Assembly (NCBI GenBank): GCA_024636475.1
Contig: JAGXHA010000061.1
Span: 1-35,247, forward strand
Length of the DNA stretch: 35,247 nt
Direction: 5' to 3'
From: Roseobacter sp.
GTDB lineage: Bacteria > Pseudomonadota > Alphaproteobacteria > Rhodobacterales > Rhodobacteraceae
Part shown: one piece after another, positions 15,836-24,659 of the stretch
Layout of the letters: each line of letters begins with the position of its first letter
Numbering within the stretch: position 1 is the first letter of the stretch
Notes under the pieces: generated by a model
What the model saw: only the letters and a program-made list of their open reading frames with translations
What the model was told of the DNA's origin: nothing
Databases searched by the model: none
Position numbers and translations under genes: made by a program

Positions 15836-16989
15836 TTCAACGGCCCTCGAAACCCAAAACCGGACCAGACGACGCTGGCGGGGTCTACCAGTTCCATATC
15901 GGGAAACCGCTCAAACAACATTGGCAACAGGACCTTGCCCACCGTATGGCGCGAGATATGGATGCCCATGCAATGATGCGCCCCGTTGCCGAACGACTGA
16001 TGCGCTGTGGTTTTGCGAAAGACGTTGAACAGATGCCCATCTTCATAGACCTCTTCATCGTGGTTGGCCGAGGCCTGCACCGTCATCACCACATCACCCT
16101 TGGGAATGGTGAAGCCTCTGATCTCGGTCTCTTCGCGTGCCACGCGCGAGCTGACCTGAATGGGGGCGACCCAACGCACACCTTCCTCGAACGCAGTGGC
16201 CCAGTCACCGGTTGATTTCATTTCCTCAAGCTGGTCGGGGTTGGTCAGCAAGCCGTAAAGTATCGTCAACAACGCATCTCGTGGCTCGTTGATGCCACCG
16301 CCAATCGCGATTTTGATGTTCGAGACGATCTGGCTCATCTCGATCGGGTCTTCTGCATTTACCATAACCGACAAAGCCGACTGATCGGGGGTGGCTTTTA
16401 CGATGTCGACCATCCGCGCCAGTTCACGGTTCATCGCGATATTTGCCTTGGCCACGCGTTCGAACGGTTCATCGGCCCAGCCAAAGTTTCCTGCCCCGTC
16501 GATCAGCGCTTGCGACCAATGTTGCATGTCCGCATCGGTTGCGTCGGGAAGCCCTAGCATTTCCGCCAGGATGCGCGCGGCCAGCGGGCCTGCGAGCATC
16601 GGAAAAAGATCAATCACCTCATCGCGTGGCAACCGGTCAAGATAGGCGCTGGCGTGGTGCTCGTAAGAAGGTACCCAAATCGTCTTGATGTTTCGCGCCG
16701 AGAAAGTCGGCATCATCGCCATGCGTTCGCGCAAATGGGCATCGCCGTCCTTGCGCATAAGCGTGTGCGCCTCGAACGCCTTTTCCATCGGGGTGTTTGG
16801 ATCATTGGTGCTGAACAGCGCCGAGTTGCCTTTGACATCACGGGTATCAGCGGCCTTGGTCAGCAAGGTGCGCCCCAGGGATTTAACCCGCAAAACGGGG
16901 CTTTCAGCCCGCAAGCGCGCATAAATCGAATAGGGATCACGGGTGAGTTCAGAAAGCGTGATCGTCTCGTTCAACGGTGCAACTGGCAT
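15814..16989 (-). CDS. cytochrome P450
   Basis: The soluble 391-residue bacterial P450 has the haem loop SFGNGAHHCMG with thiolate Cys340 and the K-helix ExxR in EEGVRW. The I-helix reads IGGGINEPRDALL (about 229-241), so the usual oxygen-activating (A/G)Gx(D/E)T threonine is not in its place and an Asn-Glu pair stands there. The start ATG 16989 has a strong GGGAGGGG site; the frame is open 30 bases further upstream without one. It converges on the pca operon, and its promoter carries a palindrome resembling PcaR/PobR operators, so oxidation or demethylation of an aromatic compound feeding protocatechuate is a reasonable guess. No ferredoxin or reductase gene is adjacent. Confidence 0.92.
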   Translation of the reverse strand: MPVAPLNETITLSELTRDPYSIYARLRAESPVLRVKSLGRTLLTKAADTRDVKGNSALFSTNDPNTPMEKAFEAHTLMRKDGDAHLRERMAMMPTFSARNIKTIWVPSYEHHASAYLDRLPRDEVIDLFPMLAGPLAARILAEMLGLPDATDADMQHWSQALIDGAGNFGWADEPFERVAKANIAMNRELARMVDIVKATPDQSALSVMVNAEDPIEMSQIVSNIKIAIGGGINEPRDALLTILYGLLTNPDQLEEMKSTGDWATAFEEGVRWVAPIQVSSRVAREETEIRGFTIPKGDVVMTVQASANHDEEVYEDGHLFNVFRKTTAHQSFGNGAHHCMGIHISRHTVGKVLLPMLFERFPDMELVDPASVVWSGFGFRGPLNLPVRLN

Positions 16990-17022
16990 TGATCCCCTCC
17001 CAAGGACACAAACACCCAAAGT

Positions 17023-17064
17023 GTTCGACTATCGAACGATAAGAGTCACAAACGATTTAGGCAA
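17023..17064 (-). promoter_or_regulatory. P450 promoter with PcaR/PobR-like operator
   Basis: On the minus strand -35 TTGCCT (17059-17064) and -10 TATCGT (17036-17041) are 17 bases apart. A palindrome GTTCGA-TAG-TCGAAC (17023-17037) overlaps the end of the -10 and the expected transcription start. It matches, as I recall it, the 15-base operator of IclR-type aromatic regulators (GTTCGATAATCGCAC) at 13 positions. Binding there should affect P450 transcription. No IclR-type gene is in the window. Confidence 0.6.
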
Positions 17065-17073
17065 CGCCGATTT

Positions 17074-18186
17074 TTATAGAAAAATCTCGTCGAACTTGGT
17101 CTCTGCGTCGGCTTCCAGCGTTTTGACGGCCCCAGCAACTTCTGCGTCTGTCGGGTTCACCCAATTCGCGTTCGAAATCATGCCCGCGTCTTTCAATCCC
17201 TGTCCCGTCTGTTCGAAATCGATCAGCGAATAGACCTCATTATACTGGATCTTTTCACCAGCGCGGAACCAGAACCGCGTACAGGCATCGACCACATGGG
17301 GAGTGACGTCAGCGAACCACTTCAGCTGTCGTTGAAAGTCTTCAAAAATCCTGCCGGGGCGGCGCAGAAGAATGGCTATCTTGCAGGACGGATCAATCAC
17401 AAATGCGGCCAGATGCAGCGCGGAGTTGTCAGTAGACACGATCATCGACGCACCTTTATAGGTGGCCAGCTGGGTCTGCAAATCATGCTGTTGCGGATGA
17501 AAAATTGTATAGCCTTCGGCCTCCATCTTGGCCTCGATATAATCTTCCATCAAATATCGCCCACGTTTGCGAAATAGCGCGCTGCGCGAGATGTAGATCT
17601 TGTCGGGGCCAGCCGGTTCGATCCTTTGGCGAAGACGACGATCCGTAAAGGCGCGAAATTCTGGACTGCCAGACATCAGATCGTTGACGCCAAATGCTTG
17701 CGGCGCGATGATCAGCCGCTCAATCCGGGTGGGTTTGGCAAACGCGGTCATCCGGGGCATGTCACCGAATTGTTCAGTGATGACCTTGACCATCCCCAAG
17801 CTCCGTTCGGGCCAAGTGATCGGATTTTTGGGAATGAAAGCGATGGCATCAATCGGTTCTTTCACCTCATCCACCGCCCAAAGCCGCGCCAGCGATTCAC
17901 ACAATGCATGGCCAAAATGACCGTACGAAAGCCCCGCATAAAGCATCGTACCCGCAACCTCGCGGTCCACCTCGGCCTCGGCAGGCAGATCAGGCTCGAC
18001 CGTGGTGGGCCGCCGGCTTGAGCGCCACGTCATCGCGTCTTCGCAAAACACCCCATCCGCGTCGAACACCCCCGCAGGGCGTGCCATGGCGCGGCGTTTG
18101 CCTTCGCCCCAAGGGACGATCAGGGCGTTCTCGACCACACGGATTTCACCCGCCAACGGGCGATCTGGGTCAAACGTAAGCGCCAT
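17074..18186 (-). CDS. GT61-family glycosyltransferase (DUF563-like)
   Basis: The 370-residue protein resembles the GT61/DUF563 group (xylosyl- and N-acetylglucosaminyl-transferase relatives). The visible family signs are YGHFGHALCESLARLWA in the N-terminal half, KIYISRS followed by RGRYLMED, and the late motif GASMIVSTDNSALHLAAFV that forms the donor-site region. It has no membrane segment and is probably cytoplasmic. Start ATG 18186 is preferred because GGAG lies six bases before it; a TTG 12 bases upstream has no such site. It is the last gene of the long glycan block, 33 bases after the sulfatase-RTX gene. Sugar donor and acceptor are unknown. Confidence 0.75.
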   Translation of the reverse strand: MALTFDPDRPLAGEIRVVENALIVPWGEGKRRAMARPAGVFDADGVFCEDAMTWRSSRRPTTVEPDLPAEAEVDREVAGTMLYAGLSYGHFGHALCESLARLWAVDEVKEPIDAIAFIPKNPITWPERSLGMVKVITEQFGDMPRMTAFAKPTRIERLIIAPQAFGVNDLMSGSPEFRAFTDRRLRQRIEPAGPDKIYISRSALFRKRGRYLMEDYIEAKMEAEGYTIFHPQQHDLQTQLATYKGASMIVSTDNSALHLAAFVIDPSCKIAILLRRPGRIFEDFQRQLKWFADVTPHVVDACTRFWFRAGEKIQYNEVYSLIDFEQTGQGLKDAGMISNANWVNPTDAEVAGAVKTLEADAETKFDEIFL

Positions 18187-18218
18187 GTCTTTCTCCAACT
18201 GGGTCTGAGCGGACTTCT

Positions 18219-20516
18219 TTAGCCCCGGGTGATCTGGGATTGTAGTTTCTTCTGCGAGACAGGGCCATCAATCCGAATAAAGGACACGCCCAAACGGATG
18301 TTGGCACGGTCACTTCCGGTGATCTGGATTTCTGGTTCACTTGGCCAAGCGGACAGATCAAGCTTGTAATCGTCGTGCCAGCCACTGATGAGCGTCACCC
18401 CACCATACGCCACATGAAACACCGTCTGACCTTCGCCAGGCTCGATCGTATTTTGACCGCTGCCGATGTAAATATGGTCGTCCCCCCCGGCCGAGCGGAC
18501 GATATTGCGCCCCGGTCCGGTGTGGATTTCCGATCCACCTGACCCGTCACTGATATCGTCATTGCCCGGCCCGCCATAAATCTTGCTATGCCCCGCGCCG
18601 CCGCGGATGACATCGTCGCCCGCGCCACCATCCAGGATATCGCGGCCATTGCCGCCATAAAGCGTGTCATTGCCCGCGCCGCCATAAAAGATATGCACAT
18701 CCTTGCCGCGCCCGGATTTAGCGATCAGCATGTCGTTGCCTGCCCCGCCGTGAAAAGTCGCGCCCGCGTATTTCGCGCCGATCATCACATCGGCTCCGCG
18801 ACTTCCATGAACGTTGACGGCAACCCGCTCTGAGGTTTCAAAGTTCATCGGCGTGTCAGGGTGGGCGACGACGGCGATCTCCTTGCCTTCGCTGGCGTTT
18901 TGTTCCTTGCGCGACACAACCGTCGCGATGCGGATGTTTTCGATATAGGCGGGCATGTGCAGCACGTAATCATCCGGCCCCGCCATGTACCACAGCGTGT
19001 CATTGCCACCGTCAGCGTCTTCGGTGATCTTTTCGGCATTGGCCCCGTAAGCCCAGTAATCATTGTCGGCATTGCCGCCCGCCAGCACCACTGACCCATC
19101 CAGCGCCATCATCGCATTGACCCCGCGCTGAGGGTTCTCAAAACCGCGCAGGTCAAGGCCCAGTTCGAGCGCATTGTCGACCATGCAGGCGCGCAGTGCA
19201 TCCAGTGGCGCGTCGGCGACGATATTCGTCGTCTCGCCAGGGTCTGCGACCAGATCGTAGATATGCTCTTCGCCGTTGGGATAGCGGAAGTACCGATACT
19301 GGCTAAGCTCGGGTTCGGAGGGTCGCACCGACAGCGTGCCAAAGACGCTGGTCACAGGGGATTTCTTGGTATCGAACTGCCCGAAGCTCTCATTCACGAG
19401 GGGCAGCATACTTTGCCCCGAAGTCCAGTCAGGCCGGTACGGCAACCCCGCCAGATCCATGATGGTCTTGGGCACATTATGCAAAGACACCGGCAACTCG
19501 ATCACACGACCCGGCTCCATGCGGGCGTTCCAAATTCCAAGGGGGACGTGGGCGGCACTGTCCCATTGGCTCATCTTGTGGAAACTGTCGTGGGTACCAA
19601 GGTTAAATCCGTTGTCCGACAGCAAAAGAACTGTTGTGTTTTGCCCCAGTTCAGAGGCGCGGAGCGCTTCCATGAACCGGCCAATTTCAGCATCAACATG
19701 GCTGATCGCGGCGAAATAGCCGCGCACGACTTGGCGCCACGCCTGATCCCCCGCCTTTTCAGGTGTCCAAGGACCATTGGTGATATAGGCGGCCTCGTAG
19801 ACCGCCATGCCCTCTTGCGGGCCGAAATAATCCTCTGGTGCAGCGGTGCTGGGCCAAGTGATCTTGTCGACGTCATATTGCTGATAAAACCGGTCCGGGC
19901 ATTGCAGGTTGTAATGCGGATGCTTGAAGCCAAGCTGGATCAAGTGCCGGCGCTTGGGATCGGCGCGGCCCAGATAGTCGATGGCATTTTGTGCAACCAT
20001 GTTGTCATAAAATCGGCTGTCCTGGCTGCCATCATCATTGGGGTGATTGACCCCCGCGATCCCCGGCCCCTTGTCGAGGTATTTTTTGACGTTACTGCGC
20101 CTGCCTGCGTCCTTTGCCTCGGGCTGTTCGTGGAACAGGATGCGGGCGTATTCTTCGGGCATGGGTTTGTAATTGCTGTCGACCTTGCCGGTGGTAAAGG
20201 TTCGAAAGCCCGCGCGGCGCAGATCGAATTGCCACCCCGTTGTGGGGGGCAAAATATCGCGCCAGAACCGATTGAGATCGACCAGTCCGGTACGAAAAGG
20301 CGACAGCCCCGTGGCCAGTTCCGCACGGCAGGGCGCGCACAGCGGCACGGTGGCATAGGCATTGGCAAAGCGTGTGCCCTCGCCCATGAAACGATCAATG
20401 TTGGGTGTGCTGATCGTCAGACCAAAGGCGTTGCGCCAAGTAAAGATGTCGATCATGTCATCAATCCAGATGACGCAGATATTGTCGCCAGCGGCGGTTT
20501 GCTTGGTAAAGCTCAT
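18219..20516 (-). CDS. sulfatase fused to C-terminal RTX calcium-binding repeats
   Basis: The 765-residue protein has two parts. Residues about 10-500 are a type I sulfatase: metal-binding Asp19-Asp20, the formylglycine signature C-x-P-x-R at Cys60-Arg64 (CAPCR), GKVDSNYK, LGFKHPHYN and LLLSDNGFNLGTH for the second metal site. After a linker, residues about 590-710 contain RTX nonapeptides (GGAGNDTLYGGNGRDILDGG type). There is no Sec or Tat signal, consistent with type I secretion through a C-terminal signal. So it is probably an exported sulfatase acting on a sulfated glycan. Formylglycine formation must happen before export; the activating enzyme and the exporter are not in the window. Start ATG 20516 overlaps the preceding stop (ATGA). 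Confidence 0.87.
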   Translation of the reverse strand: MSFTKQTAAGDNICVIWIDDMIDIFTWRNAFGLTISTPNIDRFMGEGTRFANAYATVPLCAPCRAELATGLSPFRTGLVDLNRFWRDILPPTTGWQFDLRRAGFRTFTTGKVDSNYKPMPEEYARILFHEQPEAKDAGRRSNVKKYLDKGPGIAGVNHPNDDGSQDSRFYDNMVAQNAIDYLGRADPKRRHLIQLGFKHPHYNLQCPDRFYQQYDVDKITWPSTAAPEDYFGPQEGMAVYEAAYITNGPWTPEKAGDQAWRQVVRGYFAAISHVDAEIGRFMEALRASELGQNTTVLLLSDNGFNLGTHDSFHKMSQWDSAAHVPLGIWNARMEPGRVIELPVSLHNVPKTIMDLAGLPYRPDWTSGQSMLPLVNESFGQFDTKKSPVTSVFGTLSVRPSEPELSQYRYFRYPNGEEHIYDLVADPGETTNIVADAPLDALRACMVDNALELGLDLRGFENPQRGVNAMMALDGSVVLAGGNADNDYWAYGANAEKITEDADGGNDTLWYMAGPDDYVLHMPAYIENIRIATVVSRKEQNASEGKEIAVVAHPDTPMNFETSERVAVNVHGSRGADVMIGAKYAGATFHGGAGNDMLIAKSGRGKDVHIFYGGAGNDTLYGGNGRDILDGGAGDDVIRGGAGHSKIYGGPGNDDISDGSGGSEIHTGPGRNIVRSAGGDDHIYIGSGQNTIEPGEGQTVFHVAYGGVTLISGWHDDYKLDLSAWPSEPEIQITGSDRANIRLGVSFIRIDGPVSQKKLQSQITRG

Positions 20517-21319
20517 AACGCATCCCCTTGGGCTTCGACAAAGCGGCAGGCTTGGGCGATCCTGTCCAATGCGGCGGGCGTCGTTCCGGCGGTGTCCAGC
20601 CAGAACAGCACGTCGTGGATCACTGAATGGCCCAGTGTTTTCAAGATGCCCTTGCGGTGCGATCTGCATCCTATGAACAAATCACTGACCCCTGAAAGCG
20701 CGGTTGCCAAATCTGCACCCGCCTCGACGCTGGTTTGAGGGGGTGGTAATTTCGCGCCGGGCTTGGCGGCTGTAAGGCTTAGCTTTCCATGCTCGTAACC
20801 GACCAAAACCCACATCTGCGCCCCTGGTGACGGCAGGGTCACCTCGACCGATCCGGCATCATCACGCCATTCCAAAAGCCCGTCCTTTTCGGACAGAAAC
20901 AGGTAGTTGTCCCCTTCAGGCGGATTCAGGGTCACCAATGTCCGCGCCTGACCTTCTGGCGAAGTCAGGCGGACAGCACAGCAAAACTGTTCAGCCTCGA
21001 CCAAAGCCGCATCAACGGCAAACCCCCCATTCACCTCTCGAATATACCCCACGCCGCCACGCGCCGCGAGACGCGCATGACCATCGTTTGGCTCTGCCGG
21101 GCGGGCCGGAAGACCCAGCGCATTCTCCGGTGTCCAAACGGCAATGGCACCGCTGGGATCCAGGGTCATTGCACCTGCATGACCGCGATACCAAATCGCA
21201 TCTGTCTCATTCGGGTGCTGGCTTGCAGCGACTTTTTGTTCCTCAACCACCGGCGCTTCGCGCAGGATCACGCGTTTGGGAAGGTCGATGTCCAGAAAAA
21301 TCGGCTCGAATTTATCCAT
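20513..21319 (-). CDS. unknown protein with LamG/concanavalin-like C-terminal domain
   Basis: The 268-residue protein is not one I recognise as a whole. Residues about 110-260 look like a LamG/concanavalin-A-like jelly roll: alternating strands (FCCAVRLTSPEG, TLVTLNPPEGDNYLFLSEKDGLLEWRDD, MWVLVGYEHGKLSLTAAKPG) and a closing DLFIGCRSHRKG...HSVIHDVLFWLD, the usual last strands of that fold. Such domains bind carbohydrate. No signal peptide is seen. Its ATG (21319) shares one base with the stop of the upstream gene and its stop overlaps the sulfatase ATG, so these three proteins are made together and may act together on a glycan. Assignment of the fold is from pattern only. Confidence 0.6.
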   Translation of the reverse strand: MDKFEPIFLDIDLPKRVILREAPVVEEQKVAASQHPNETDAIWYRGHAGAMTLDPSGAIAVWTPENALGLPARPAEPNDGHARLAARGGVGYIREVNGGFAVDAALVEAEQFCCAVRLTSPEGQARTLVTLNPPEGDNYLFLSEKDGLLEWRDDAGSVEVTLPSPGAQMWVLVGYEHGKLSLTAAKPGAKLPPPQTSVEAGADLATALSGVSDLFIGCRSHRKGILKTLGHSVIHDVLFWLDTAGTTPAALDRIAQACRFVEAQGDAL

Positions 21320-22761
21320 CAATGCACCGGCAATGCTGCGGGCAACGCCCAACGATGTAAGGTTTGGCCCGTCACACTTTGATGGCTGAAACCATCTCGC
21401 AATGATCCGCGGTTGGCAGGCATGCCGTCGTCCGAGGCAGGATGACCAAGAGCATAACACAACGTCAGATCCTTGCCCTTGGGGGGCTTGTCGCAGGTGA
21501 TCAGCAAATCGTTCGGGTCTTTAGCATCCAGGCTAACCTTTATAATCCTTGCCCCCTTGTCATCGCCTTCAAGTCGAAAGCCACATGCCTCTCCCGCGTT
21601 CAGTGGATCGGCCTCATCAAGGACGAACGCACCCAACGCTTCACCACGACAGCGGATTACCTTTGCGTCAGTCTCGCGCTCGGCCAGCAGCAACACCGGA
21701 CAGGCCCACGGCGCATCGCTGTTGCGCGCCTCGATGGCAAAGCTCTCCATCTCGGCGATTTGCAGCCGCGCTTCGGGGGTTGGGCGGCCAAACGGATCTT
21801 GCGCGAACATATAACCGGGGGCCGCATAGACATGTTCATGAGTGCCCTTGTTCCATGCCAGATCCCATTGGGCGCGCAAGATCGGGGTATCGGATATGTC
21901 AGAGGTGCCTGCATCAAACACGGATGTAAAAAGCGGCTTGCGCAAACCGTTGTCTGCAAACAAGTCCGTAATCTGTTCCATGATGCCGTGCATGCCACGG
22001 GTCCAGTCCGCACCCGTGCTCATGACATCTTCAAGCGTGAAATCAAGCCCGACAGACAGCACCTTTGCAGGTTTTCCCAAAGACTGCGCTGCCGCGCAAA
22101 GGTTCAAGACAGTCTGGCGAAAGTTGGCCATTGCCGCACCAAGCAAAAGTGCGGCGATGCCTGCGGAGCTATCGGTTTCAGAGCGGGCATAGATCAGCGG
22201 CAAGGCCCGGTGACTGGCCATGCGGCGGCGCAGAATTTCGTCTGCGATCAGGCTGTCGCGGGTTTGTTCGGTCAGTTTTTGAATGATATCCGTTGCAGTA
22301 TTGTCTTGGGTGCCTGCCGCACCCGCTGAGCCCAGATCATCGCCTGTGGTCACCACGTGATAGGGAAACGACAGCGGCTCTGACGCGGTCACGGCGCGAC
22401 GTGAGCCACCAAAGGACAGCAGCCCGTAAACCGCGCCTGCGGTGTCGGCGATGATATCAGGCGCGCTTGCCTCATCACTCAGGCGCACACGGCGGCGAAA
22501 CTGCCGCGGGCCCTGGGCACCGGGCAGATTGGCACTGAATATGTACCACGCGCCGCGCTGACGCAGGTGCCATGCGTCCACATCGCCAAGAACGGCAGGG
22601 TCAACAAGTGCATCAGCGGCAATGGCGGGCAGACGCCGGTGAATATCCGCGATCACGCTGTCAGAGAGGTTCATCCGCAAACCGGTTTCGTCAAATCCGA
22701 TCACATCGCCGTTTTTCGCCCTCAGCAGAACGCCGCGCCTGGAGGTCCCTTGGTCTTGCAT
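21319..22761 (-). CDS. unknown protein, possibly esterase-like (SASA/SGNH type)
   Basis: The 480-residue protein has no clear match in my memory. Its middle (about residues 185-350) has an alternating order resembling sialate-O-acetylesterase-like hydrolases: LPLIYARSETDSSAGIAALL, then a helix and the strand KPAKVLSVGLDFTLED where that group has its second active-site block, and later strands around LFTSVFDAGTSD. The usual GQSN nucleophile block and HGE block are not evident, so the enzyme may be degenerate or the fold different. The C-terminal 120 residues form a beta-rich segment ending HRWALPAALPVH. It is immediately followed by the LamG-like and sulfatase-RTX genes, which suggests a role on the same glycan. 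Confidence 0.5.
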   Translation of the reverse strand: MQDQGTSRRGVLLRAKNGDVIGFDETGLRMNLSDSVIADIHRRLPAIAADALVDPAVLGDVDAWHLRQRGAWYIFSANLPGAQGPRQFRRRVRLSDEASAPDIIADTAGAVYGLLSFGGSRRAVTASEPLSFPYHVVTTGDDLGSAGAAGTQDNTATDIIQKLTEQTRDSLIADEILRRRMASHRALPLIYARSETDSSAGIAALLLGAAMANFRQTVLNLCAAAQSLGKPAKVLSVGLDFTLEDVMSTGADWTRGMHGIMEQITDLFADNGLRKPLFTSVFDAGTSDISDTPILRAQWDLAWNKGTHEHVYAAPGYMFAQDPFGRPTPEARLQIAEMESFAIEARNSDAPWACPVLLLAERETDAKVIRCRGEALGAFVLDEADPLNAGEACGFRLEGDDKGARIIKVSLDAKDPNDLLITCDKPPKGKDLTLCYALGHPASDDGMPANRGSLRDGFSHQSVTGQTLHRWALPAALPVH

Positions 22762-22837
22762 TTATCTAGGTCCTTTGACGGATCATCGTTGGGTCAAGGT
22801 ATGGCATGAAGCCTTACCGTTCTAAAGCTTTGATGCG

Positions 22838-23701
22838 TTATTTGTAAAATGGGCGCCATTTCTTGAGCAGGCGGCGAAAATCTTTTTCCCGCGCAATGCC
22901 ATAATAGACGCGCGCTGCGGTTTTATTCTTTTCGTGTAGTGTAGTGCCCACCTTGCGGACGTAGCGAAAGCCGTCCGTGCGCCCGGCACGGTATGCCTTG
23001 CGCATGTCATTGGCCGAGATATCGCCGCGAAGCAGATCAAACAACGCTTCTGACTGGCCCATCTCGACGATGGACTGGATGCCTGCATGACCTGCCCCAT
23101 GCAGCAGAACGCGTGTGTAATTCGAGGGCTTGGGCAAGCGTGTCTCGTGCTTTCTATCCGGTCTGTGCAGCGGATCGACCAAGACGATATAGGCTCGCGT
23201 GTCGTCCAGATGCGCGCCGAGATCATGGTGCCAGCCTTCCATCTTGGCCCATTGCTCGCCATAGCGCCGCTCGAAACGGACAGCGGCAGGATCAATAGAG
23301 CTTTGTGGGGAAACAGCGATAGCCCTTGTTGCATTCAGTGCTTGCGCCCCCAGCAACGCACCATAGCCCCCCATGCTGAAACCATAAGCCGTAAGCTGTG
23401 GCTTTGGCCCAAAGAATTCCCGGCAAGCCGCCATCGCGACAATGAACTCGTCATGTTGATGCCAGTCTTCGTCGCGGTGAAAAACACTCACATGGGCAAT
23501 CTGGCGCTTGGTGAATGACCTTGATCCCCATCCCCCATCCTCCGACTCAAACGGATAGTCGAACGGGGGGAAGGCTACCAATACCTTGTCAGGCTTGGCA
23601 GGTCCGGTGTATTCCAACCGCAATTTTTTCCCGTCATAGATAACATTTCGACCCGTCCATCCCTCGGGCAAGGTCGATAGCTGCACGTCTGGGCTAGTCA
23701 T
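22838..23701 (-). CDS. alpha/beta hydrolase
   Basis: The 287-residue protein has the nucleophile elbow GFSMGGYGA (Ser about residue 118 of this start) and a late histidine region LLHGAGHAG, giving a probable Ser-His hydrolase of the alpha/beta fold. The N-terminus (DVQLSTLPEGWTGRNVIYDGKKLRLEY) is beta-rich and there is no signal peptide. ATG 23701 is chosen because the gene then overlaps the upstream glycosyltransferase by only 8 bases; the frame stays open 24 bases more. Similar hydrolases accompany glycosyltransferases in roseobacter surface-polysaccharide clusters. It might be an acetyl- or acyl-esterase, but the substrate is unknown. Confidence 0.72.
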   Translation of the reverse strand: MTSPDVQLSTLPEGWTGRNVIYDGKKLRLEYTGPAKPDKVLVAFPPFDYPFESEDGGWGSRSFTKRQIAHVSVFHRDEDWHQHDEFIVAMAACREFFGPKPQLTAYGFSMGGYGALLGAQALNATRAIAVSPQSSIDPAAVRFERRYGEQWAKMEGWHHDLGAHLDDTRAYIVLVDPLHRPDRKHETRLPKPSNYTRVLLHGAGHAGIQSIVEMGQSEALFDLLRGDISANDMRKAYRAGRTDGFRYVRKVGTTLHEKNKTAARVYYGIAREKDFRRLLKKWRPFYK

Positions 23702-24581
23702 CCGCCAAAATCTTTTCCGCATCAATCTTGTCGAAACGGCGCTCTCCCACGTGCTGTTCCAACATGGATTTAGCTTTGCGCAGCATGTCGACCTCTTTGA
23801 GAACCTTCATGTTACGGTAATGGATCATCTTGATGTCTAGGTCTTCGGGCAAGGGTTTGCCGCGCAATTGGCCGCCCAGGATATAGTGCTGTTCTTCTGG
23901 CAGGATGTTCCAGTCAAGGCCGGCCGCGCGGATCGCCAAAGGCAGGCTCATCTGGTCCAGATAGGGCCGCTTTTTGATCAGATCGACCTTGTCGATTATC
24001 TGCGCCAGACGCATCCAGACCTCGACGAATGTTTCGCCCTTATCCGTCACCGGACCTTCGGGAAAGACAATCAGCCCTGCATTGAAATAGGGCATCAGCG
24101 GTTTGCGTTTTTGACGCGACAGCCAAATGCGTTCTTCTGGCAGCGGCATATCGCAGGCACCATAAATGTGATCCCAGATGTCTTGCCCGGACCACAGCAT
24201 AGACGTTGCAGCTGCTACCGACACATGACCCGGTTTGATTATCTCGTCGGACGTGTTGGGTGCAATGAACAGCATGTCGCTGTCCATAAACGCAGAATAA
24301 GGTGTTCGTCTTGGCTGCATCGCGGCAAGCATCTTGTTGCCATGGGGATAGGGCCGGTCAAACACACCCGCCGTTTCAATCGGGCGCACATCCACGTTCA
24401 GCCTTTTAAAGATCGCCAAGGCATAGGGGTTCATGTCACCGATGGTTTCGGCAGGGCAATAGCCAATTAAATCAACTTCTTCCGAAAAGTTCGTACGGAT
24501 GGACGCTGCCAAAAAGCACCCCATATCCTGATATTTTGGAGGGTCGACCACGAAAAATATCGAAAGCTTCGGAATGCTCAT
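23694..24581 (-). CDS. DxD-type glycosyltransferase
   Basis: The 295-residue protein looks like a GT-A fold glycosyltransferase. After an N-terminal strand (KLSIFFVVDPPKY), FDRPYPHGNKMLAAM precedes the metal/nucleotide-binding DSD in YSAFMDSDMLFIAP (about residues 96-109), and PYFNAGLIVFPEG follows, as in GT8-like enzymes. No membrane helix or signal is visible, so it acts in the cytoplasm or at the inner membrane face. It lies between the GT90 gene (78-base gap) and the alpha/beta hydrolase (8-base overlap). Donor and acceptor are unknown. Confidence 0.72.
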   Translation of the reverse strand: MSIPKLSIFFVVDPPKYQDMGCFLAASIRTNFSEEVDLIGYCPAETIGDMNPYALAIFKRLNVDVRPIETAGVFDRPYPHGNKMLAAMQPRRTPYSAFMDSDMLFIAPNTSDEIIKPGHVSVAAATSMLWSGQDIWDHIYGACDMPLPEERIWLSRQKRKPLMPYFNAGLIVFPEGPVTDKGETFVEVWMRLAQIIDKVDLIKKRPYLDQMSLPLAIRAAGLDWNILPEEQHYILGGQLRGKPLPEDLDIKMIHYRNMKVLKEVDMLRKAKSMLEQHVGERRFDKIDAEKILADD

Positions 24582-24659
24582 GAGAGGTGCCTTTTATAGG
24601 GCGTGAACGTCGATGACTTGAGCCGTTTTTCAAACGCCACAATCCAGCGTTTCTTATGT

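Noticed and set aside
18540..18770. Short GC-rich tandem repetition that might suggest a repeat array or CRISPR
   Set aside because: The period matches the nine-residue RTX motif in frame with the sulfatase gene, and there are no unique equal-length spacers. No CRISPR array was seen anywhere in the window.
19263..20738. A 491-codon open frame on the plus strand opposite the sulfatase gene
   Set aside because: It is the mirror of a well-supported gene in GC-rich DNA, has no recognisable family motif and no good ribosome-binding site.
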